From Oscillospiraceae bacterium (GTDB lineage Bacteria > Bacillota > Clostridia > Oscillospirales > CAG-272), in assembly GCA_015065385.1 (NCBI GenBank), contig SVQK01000024.1, forward strand, positions 1 through 64,000: a stretch of 64,000 nucleotides of DNA. Direction: 5' to 3'. Of this stretch, positions 59,935 through 64,000 are shown in pieces. The notes beneath the pieces were generated by a model. The model did not search any database and had not been told where the DNA came from. It saw only the letters and a program-made list of their open reading frames with translations. The position numbers and the translations under genes were made by a program. Position 1 is the stretch's first letter; each line of letters starts with the position of its first letter.

Positions 59935-62841
59935 ATGGATACCAAAGCGAGAAACAGACGGGACTGGGTCAAAAATATAGCGATCATTTTCCTGGTGATC
60001 CTGCTGCTCTTGACGTTTTTCTCCCGGACGATCATGAACGCGCGCCTGCCGGAGGTTTCGGCCCAGTACGCCCAGTACGCGACGCTGTCCTCCTCCGTGA
60101 AGACGAGCGGGACAGTGAAGGCCAACGCCAGCTACAACGTCATCTTCGAGGAAGAGGAAAAGGTCGAGCAGACCCGGAAGGTCCAGTCCGTCTACGTCAA
60201 GGCGGGCGACACGGTGGAAAAGGACGCGCCGATCCTCGCCCTGACGAACGATCCCTCCGAACAGCTGAAAAGCGCGCGGGACCGTCTGACCGAGGCGAAG
60301 GAGACGTACACAAAGCTCCTCGAGAGCGGAACGGTGGACGGTCTCACCTCCGACAAGACCCTGACCGACGCCCAGAGAGCAATCGAAAAGGCGGAGGACA
60401 AGCTCAAGGAGCTGGAGGCGGAGTACAAATCCCTCCTCGGCGGAAACGACCCGGCCACGGTCATCAAGGACTCCATCAAATCCCTCAACGCTCAGATCAA
60501 GGATCTGGAGGCGGAGAAGAAACAGGCCTCGAAGGATCTTGACGCGAAGATGAAGCAGGCGGAAAAGGATCTCGACGCCGCCATGAAGCAGGCGGAAAAG
60601 GATCTCGAGGCCCAGAAAAAGCAGGCCGAAAAGAACATCGACGCGCAGATCAAATCCTACGACAAGCAGATCGCCGATCTGAATACGAAGATCGGGGAGC
60701 TCACCGGCAAGATCTCGACGGCGGAGGGAATGGTGGAGGAGGACGTGCTGTCCGATGAGACCGTTTTGCAGAAGCTCTCCGCCGCGGAATCCGTCCTGTC
60801 GGAAAAACAGGCGGTTTACGACACCGCCAAAGCCGCGTTCGACGACCGGCAGGCCGAGGTAGACCGCTGGCAGGAGATGGTGGACGCCATCAACGGGACG
60901 ATCGGGGATGTCAACAAGGCGAATGAGCTGACGAATCAGATCAAAGGGTATGAAGATCAGATCGAGGCTTTATACTTACAGAGAAACAGAAAAATCGAGG
61001 ATCATGATAAGTCTGTGAATGATGAGTATTCCAAAAATGATCCGTTGTATATTGCATATAATGATGCATATTATAAATATACAGAGTACAAAAATCAGTA
61101 TCAACGCGATATTGATGAACTCTCTGCCAAAAAAATCGAACTTCAATCTGCTCAGAGCAACTTAAATGAGTATCAATCTATAGTTGATACATATGAATAC
61201 TATAAATCAGAAGAGAAAAGGTTGCATGATATCATTTACAGCGATTCGGTGCTCAGCGATGAACGGTATTATAGCATTAAAGACGAATACGAAAAAGTGA
61301 TTGGGTTAAACGAACTATATACTCAACAATATGAGGAAATAAAGGAACAGTATGAAGATGCACTGGCAGAAGTTGAACGTCTTAATTCCAGAATAAGCGA
61401 GCTGACTTCATACGAAACAACCCTGAACTCACTGGAAACGGCGGTTGACAGTGCTCAGAAAGCAATTGACGAAGCCGACAGCATCGTTAAGATTGATAAT
61501 ACAAGTTTTGAAAGAGAACTGGAAGATCTGGACAAGCAGATTGCCGATCTCGAATCCAAGCTGTCCGACGCGCAGGCCAAGCTGTATGTGATCGACATGC
61601 CCGAGGTGGACGACGTGATCCACTACGAATTCGGGTACGACCTCGGCGAAGCGCAGGCGAATCTCGACAACGCGAAAGCCGAAGCGGAAACGCTGAAAAC
61701 GGAGCTCGCCGAAGCGGAAAAGGCGCGGGACGACGCGAAAGCCGAGGTGGAGTCCCTCACGAAGCAGTCCAAAGCGGAGGGCGCCGCCGCCGGGTACAAG
61801 TCGGAGCTGAACGGGCTGAAAGCGCAGCTCGAATCGCTCGAAGCCTCCAAGGCGTGGTACGAGGACTCCAAAACCGAATCGAACGACCGCTACAACGACA
61901 AAATCACCGCGTCGAACGAACGGTATCAGGCGTCGATCACCGCGTCCAACGACCGGTATTCGGACGCGAAAACCAACTCCGACGACCGCTACGACGACCG
62001 GATCTCGGCCATTCAGGACAAAATCACCGAGAAGAACGAGGAATTGAGCGGCGTCCCGGTCAAGCGGGATCCCGACGACGTGAAAAAGGAGATCGAGGAG
62101 CAGAAGGACAGCATCCTCGATATGAAGGAAAAGTACGAAATCACCGAAAGCACCGAGGGCAACACCGCGGCGGACCGGGAACGAGAGCTGGAAAAGGCCA
62201 AGCAGGCCATCGCCGATCTGGAAAATGAGGTCAAGCAGTACGAGGACGCGGAGAACACGAAGAACGTGAACGCCCCCATTGCCGGCAAGATCGTCTCGGT
62301 GAACTTCGTCCCGGGCGACTCCATCACCTCCGGGGCCACCGTGGCGTCCATCGAGATCGCGGACAAGGGCTATGTGGTGGAAATCACCATGTCCGCCGAG
62401 GAAGCCCGCAAGATTCAGGTCGGATCCCCGGTCACCGTCACAAACTCGTGGTGGTATTCCAACATCTCCGCCTCCATCGCGCAGGTGAAGTCCGATCCCT
62501 CGAGTCAGGGGCGCAACCGCATTCTTGTCATGGACGTGACCGGCGACGTGAGCGAAGGACAGACCCTGAATTTCTCCATCGGCGACCGGAGCCAGTCCTA
62601 CGAGTCCGTGCTGCCCAACTCCGCCATCCGGGAGGACAACGACGGCAAGTTCGTTCTGACCGTGGAGGCCAAGAAGACGCCCCTCGGGACCCGGTACACC
62701 GCCAGACGGACCGCCGTCGAGATCATCGCGTCCGACGACACCCAGTCGGCTGTGAGCGGACTCTACGGGAGCGAGTTCGTCGTGACAAGCTCCACCACGC
62801 CCATCACCGACGGCCAGCAGGTGCGTCTGGCGGGCGATTGA
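59935..62841 (+). CDS. Giant coiled-coil HlyD-like membrane fusion/adaptor protein
   Basis: A 968-residue membrane-anchored protein. One N-terminal helix (about 15-32) is followed by a first half-lipoyl segment (FEEEEKVEQTRKVQSVYVKAGDTVEKDAPILALTND). A very long coiled coil fills about residues 110-770. The second half-lipoyl segment (VNAPIAGKIVSVNFVPGDSITSGATVASI) and a beta-barrel complete a HlyD/MacA-type adaptor. Two runs of 11-residue repeats are visible (about residues 200-232 and 649-690). Residues about 334-535 are encoded by a strikingly AT-rich, Tyr-rich stretch. I use the ATG at 59935; a TTG at 59926 is possible. Adaptors of this type normally work with MacB-like permeases, and one follows after 15 bases. 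Co-transcription with sugar-type permeases is odd. Confidence 0.85.
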   Translation: MDTKARNRRDWVKNIAIIFLVILLLLTFFSRTIMNARLPEVSAQYAQYATLSSSVKTSGTVKANASYNVIFEEEEKVEQTRKVQSVYVKAGDTVEKDAPILALTNDPSEQLKSARDRLTEAKETYTKLLESGTVDGLTSDKTLTDAQRAIEKAEDKLKELEAEYKSLLGGNDPATVIKDSIKSLNAQIKDLEAEKKQASKDLDAKMKQAEKDLDAAMKQAEKDLEAQKKQAEKNIDAQIKSYDKQIADLNTKIGELTGKISTAEGMVEEDVLSDETVLQKLSAAESVLSEKQAVYDTAKAAFDDRQAEVDRWQEMVDAINGTIGDVNKANELTNQIKGYEDQIEALYLQRNRKIEDHDKSVNDEYSKNDPLYIAYNDAYYKYTEYKNQYQRDIDELSAKKIELQSAQSNLNEYQSIVDTYEYYKSEEKRLHDIIYSDSVLSDERYYSIKDEYEKVIGLNELYTQQYEEIKEQYEDALAEVERLNSRISELTSYETTLNSLETAVDSAQKAIDEADSIVKIDNTSFERELEDLDKQIADLESKLSDAQAKLYVIDMPEVDDVIHYEFGYDLGEAQANLDNAKAEAETLKTELAEAEKARDDAKAEVESLTKQSKAEGAAAGYKSELNGLKAQLESLEASKAWYEDSKTESNDRYNDKITASNERYQASITASNDRYSDAKTNSDDRYDDRISAIQDKITEKNEELSGVPVKRDPDDVKKEIEEQKDSILDMKEKYEITESTEGNTAADRERELEKAKQAIADLENEVKQYEDAENTKNVNAPIAGKIVSVNFVPGDSITSGATVASIEIADKGYVVEITMSAEEARKIQVGSPVTVTNSWWYSNISASIAQVKSDPSSQGRNRILVMDVTGDVSEGQTLNFSIGDRSQSYESVLPNSAIREDNDGKFVLTVEAKKTPLGTRYTARRTAVEIIASDDTQSAVSGLYGSEFVVTSSTTPITDGQQVRLAGD
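60532..60630 (+). repeat. Three tandem 33-bp coding repeats
   Basis: Units 60532-60564, 60565-60597 and 60598-60630 each begin AAGGATCT and encode KDLDAKMKQAE-like 11-mers. The 11-residue period is that of hendecad coiled coils. They differ by a few bases. Confidence 0.85.
60930..61540 (+). other. AT-rich, foreign-looking segment inside the adaptor gene
   Basis: The frame is uninterrupted, but base and codon usage switch abruptly: AAA, AAT, TAT, ATA and TTA dominate between about 60930 and 61540, whereas both flanks use GC-ending codons. The encoded residues (about 334-535) are Tyr/Asn/Ser-rich coiled coil. This suggests replacement by recombination. Confidence 0.75.
61879..62010 (+). repeat. 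Four tandem 33-bp coding repeats
   Basis: Units start at 61879, 61912, 61945 and 61978 and encode SNDRYNDKITA, SNERYQASITA, SNDRYSDAKTN and SDDRYDDRISA. Again an 11-residue period. Confidence 0.85.
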
Positions 62842-62856
62842 TCCGGAGGCAGGCAT

Positions 62857-64000
62857 ATGGACCGCAGGATCAACCATACACTGCTCAAAGCGTCCGGGAT
62901 CGTCGCCCTTGTGATGATCGGGGCCGCCTTGATCTGCGGGATCATCGAGCTGACCGTTCTCGGGATGAAGAACAGCCTCGACTATCTCGGCGCGGGAAAG
63001 CGATGGTCCGCCGACGGAACGCGCTACGCCGTGATCGGGATGTATGCCGAGGAAAACGCGGGCATTTCCGCCGATCAGGCCGAAACGTGGGCGCGGTCGG
63101 TGGATTCCGCCCTGCTCGAGGCCTCGGTCACGCCCAACGAGGGCGCGCGGTCATGGGCCTGGACGTACGGATGCGACGCCGTCCTTCCCGTGAGCGGGAC
63201 CAAGGCCACCGTGAACGCGGAGACGCTGGCGGTGTCGGGGGACTTCTTCGTCTTCCATCAGCTGGCGTTCAAATACGGAAGCGGCTTTCTCAACGACAAC
63301 AGCAACCCCATGGGCGTAGTGCTCGACCGGGATCTGGCGTGGCGGGTGTACGGCGCGGAAAACATCGTCGGCATGACCGTCACGATCGGCAGCGAGGAAT
63401 ACACCATCGTCGGCATCACGGACCGGGAATCCTCCTCCGGCGCGTATAAAAAAGCGTACGGCGACACCCCGCGGATGTACATGAGCTACCGCGGCTATCA
63501 GAAAATCAGCGGCGGGGCGGGGAATATCTCCTTCTTCGAGGCGGCCCTTCCGAATTCTGTCCGCGGATTCGCCATGAACATCTTCTCCGGGCGGATCCAT
63601 GTCAACGAGGATTCTTCCTCCACGATCGAGGCGACCGACCGCTTTTCCCTGAAAAAACGCTTCGACAACATGAAGGAGCTGGCCTACGCGTGGGTCAGCA
63701 TCAACAAAATCGAATTTCCCTATTGGGAGAACGAGGCGCGGGTCTGCGACTACCGGGCGGCGGTCATGATGCTGTTCGAGGTCGCCTTCGCCGCGGTCGC
63801 GGGATCCTCCCTGATCCTGTCCTTCATCCTGCTCAGGGCTTCCGGCTGGACGCTCATCGGGACGCTGAAGCAGGCGTGGACGAAGGCCGCCGACGAAAGA
63901 GCCCGCAGAAAGAGGGAAAAACCTCCAAAGGCTCCGAAGGTCCGCAAGAAGCGCGGCAAAGAGGAAAAGCCCGCTGAGCGTGAGAATGCGCCGGAGAATG
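62857..64000 (+). CDS. MacB/FtsX-like ABC permease, partial at right edge
   Basis: The first 381 codons are present and the frame is still open at the window end. One helix (about 11-37, LKASGIVALVMIGAALICGIIEL) is followed by a MacB-type periplasmic core (LPVSGTKATVNAETLAVSGDFF, VVLDRDLAWRVYG, GSEEYTIVGITDRESSS). A second helix lies at about 305-330 and a Lys/Arg/Glu-rich cytoplasmic stretch follows. The ATG at 62857 sits seven bases after CGGAGG, 15 bases past the adaptor stop. Such permeases pair with HlyD-like adaptors for export, which makes the operon a mixture of importer and exporter parts. Confidence 0.75.
   Translation, partial: MDRRINHTLLKASGIVALVMIGAALICGIIELTVLGMKNSLDYLGAGKRWSADGTRYAVIGMYAEENAGISADQAETWARSVDSALLEASVTPNEGARSWAWTYGCDAVLPVSGTKATVNAETLAVSGDFFVFHQLAFKYGSGFLNDNSNPMGVVLDRDLAWRVYGAENIVGMTVTIGSEEYTIVGITDRESSSGAYKKAYGDTPRMYMSYRGYQKISGGAGNISFFEAALPNSVRGFAMNIFSGRIHVNEDSSSTIEATDRFSLKKRFDNMKELAYAWVSINKIEFPYWENEARVCDYRAAVMMLFEVAFAAVAGSSLILSFILLRASGWTLIGTLKQAWTKAADERARRKREKPPKAPKVRKKRGKEEKPAERENAPEN

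Noticed and set aside
60532-62010. 33-bp repeats considered as a CRISPR array or minisatellite
   Set aside because: They are directly adjacent without spacers, imperfect, in frame, and encode an 11-residue coiled-coil period.

Overview
This 64 kb window is GC-rich and tightly packed, and it reads as chromosome from a Gram-positive, anaerobe-type Firmicute (Clostridia/Oscillospirales-like, probably a gut or rumen organism). The reasons are the strong AGGAGG-type ribosome sites, near-consensus TTGACA-N17-TATAAT promoters in front of most transcription units, a Firmicute-type L10 leader, SLH-domain surface protein, YitT, TrmD/RimM and RarA family members, and ECF sigma/membrane-partner pairs joined by ATGA overlaps. 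The species cannot be named from sequence alone. No tRNA, rRNA, CRISPR array, transposase or prophage was recognised.

Layout. 165-3593: a hybrid sensor kinase with two receiver domains. 3964-5550: an SLH surface protein. 5768-10882 (minus): a GH99-like lipoprotein followed by a GH116 enzyme. 11167-18325 (plus): sugar isomerase/epimerase-like protein, solute-binding lipoprotein, GH31 and GH3, forming an alpha/beta-glycoside (perhaps xyloglucan-type) cluster. 18382-21689 (minus): ECF sigma factor and a large membrane partner with leucine-rich repeats. 21835-29123: GH43, an alpha/beta-hydrolase esterase, GH95 and GH92. 29239-33246 (minus): queD-queE-folE-queC-queF plus an ion-transporter-superfamily permease, led by a consensus promoter, a probable preQ1-I riboswitch and an attenuator. 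33519-34694: a sialidase-like protein. 34775-38031 (minus): MBL-fold hydrolase, YitT, TcdA and a TtcA-like ATPase. 38189-40274 (plus): GH43, a small Cys-rich protein and a TIM-barrel protein. 40327-41598 (minus): SGNH hydrolase and YgjP-like peptidase. 41800-44619: GH38 alpha-mannosidase. 44778-46588: second ECF sigma/membrane pair. 46649-49947 (minus): XRE/TPR regulator and a second GH92. 50059-53696: rarA and neighbours, then rplJ-rplL. 53791-57905: serpin, rimM-trmD, an amidase and a second TtcA-like ATPase. 58003-64000: two MalF/MalG-type permeases, a giant coiled-coil HlyD-like adaptor and an FtsX/MacB-like permease that runs off the window.

How it fits together. The glycosidase set (GH33, GH38, GH92 twice, GH95, GH43 twice, GH31, GH3, GH116, GH99-like, esterase) covers sialic acid, mannose, fucose, xylose/arabinose and glucose linkages. 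This suits an organism trimming host N-glycans/mucin as well as plant hemicellulose. Most of these enzymes lack a visible signal peptide, so much of the trimming is probably intracellular after oligosaccharide import.

The most interesting signals are: (1) an almost identical ECF-type promoter, GGAACTT-N16-GTCTWA, in front of both the lipoprotein serpin and the permease/adaptor operon; (2) an abrupt AT-rich, Tyr-rich stretch of about 0.6 kb inside the reading frame of the giant adaptor; (3) an uncharacterised permease embedded in a riboswitch-controlled queuosine operon; (4) two ECF sigma/membrane-partner pairs that share a short N-terminal motif and have phased A-tracts upstream; (5) a perfect 14-bp inverted repeat spanning the divergent SGNH/GH38 promoters; (6) overlapping TTGAC/GTCAA palindromes at the esterase/GH95 junction.
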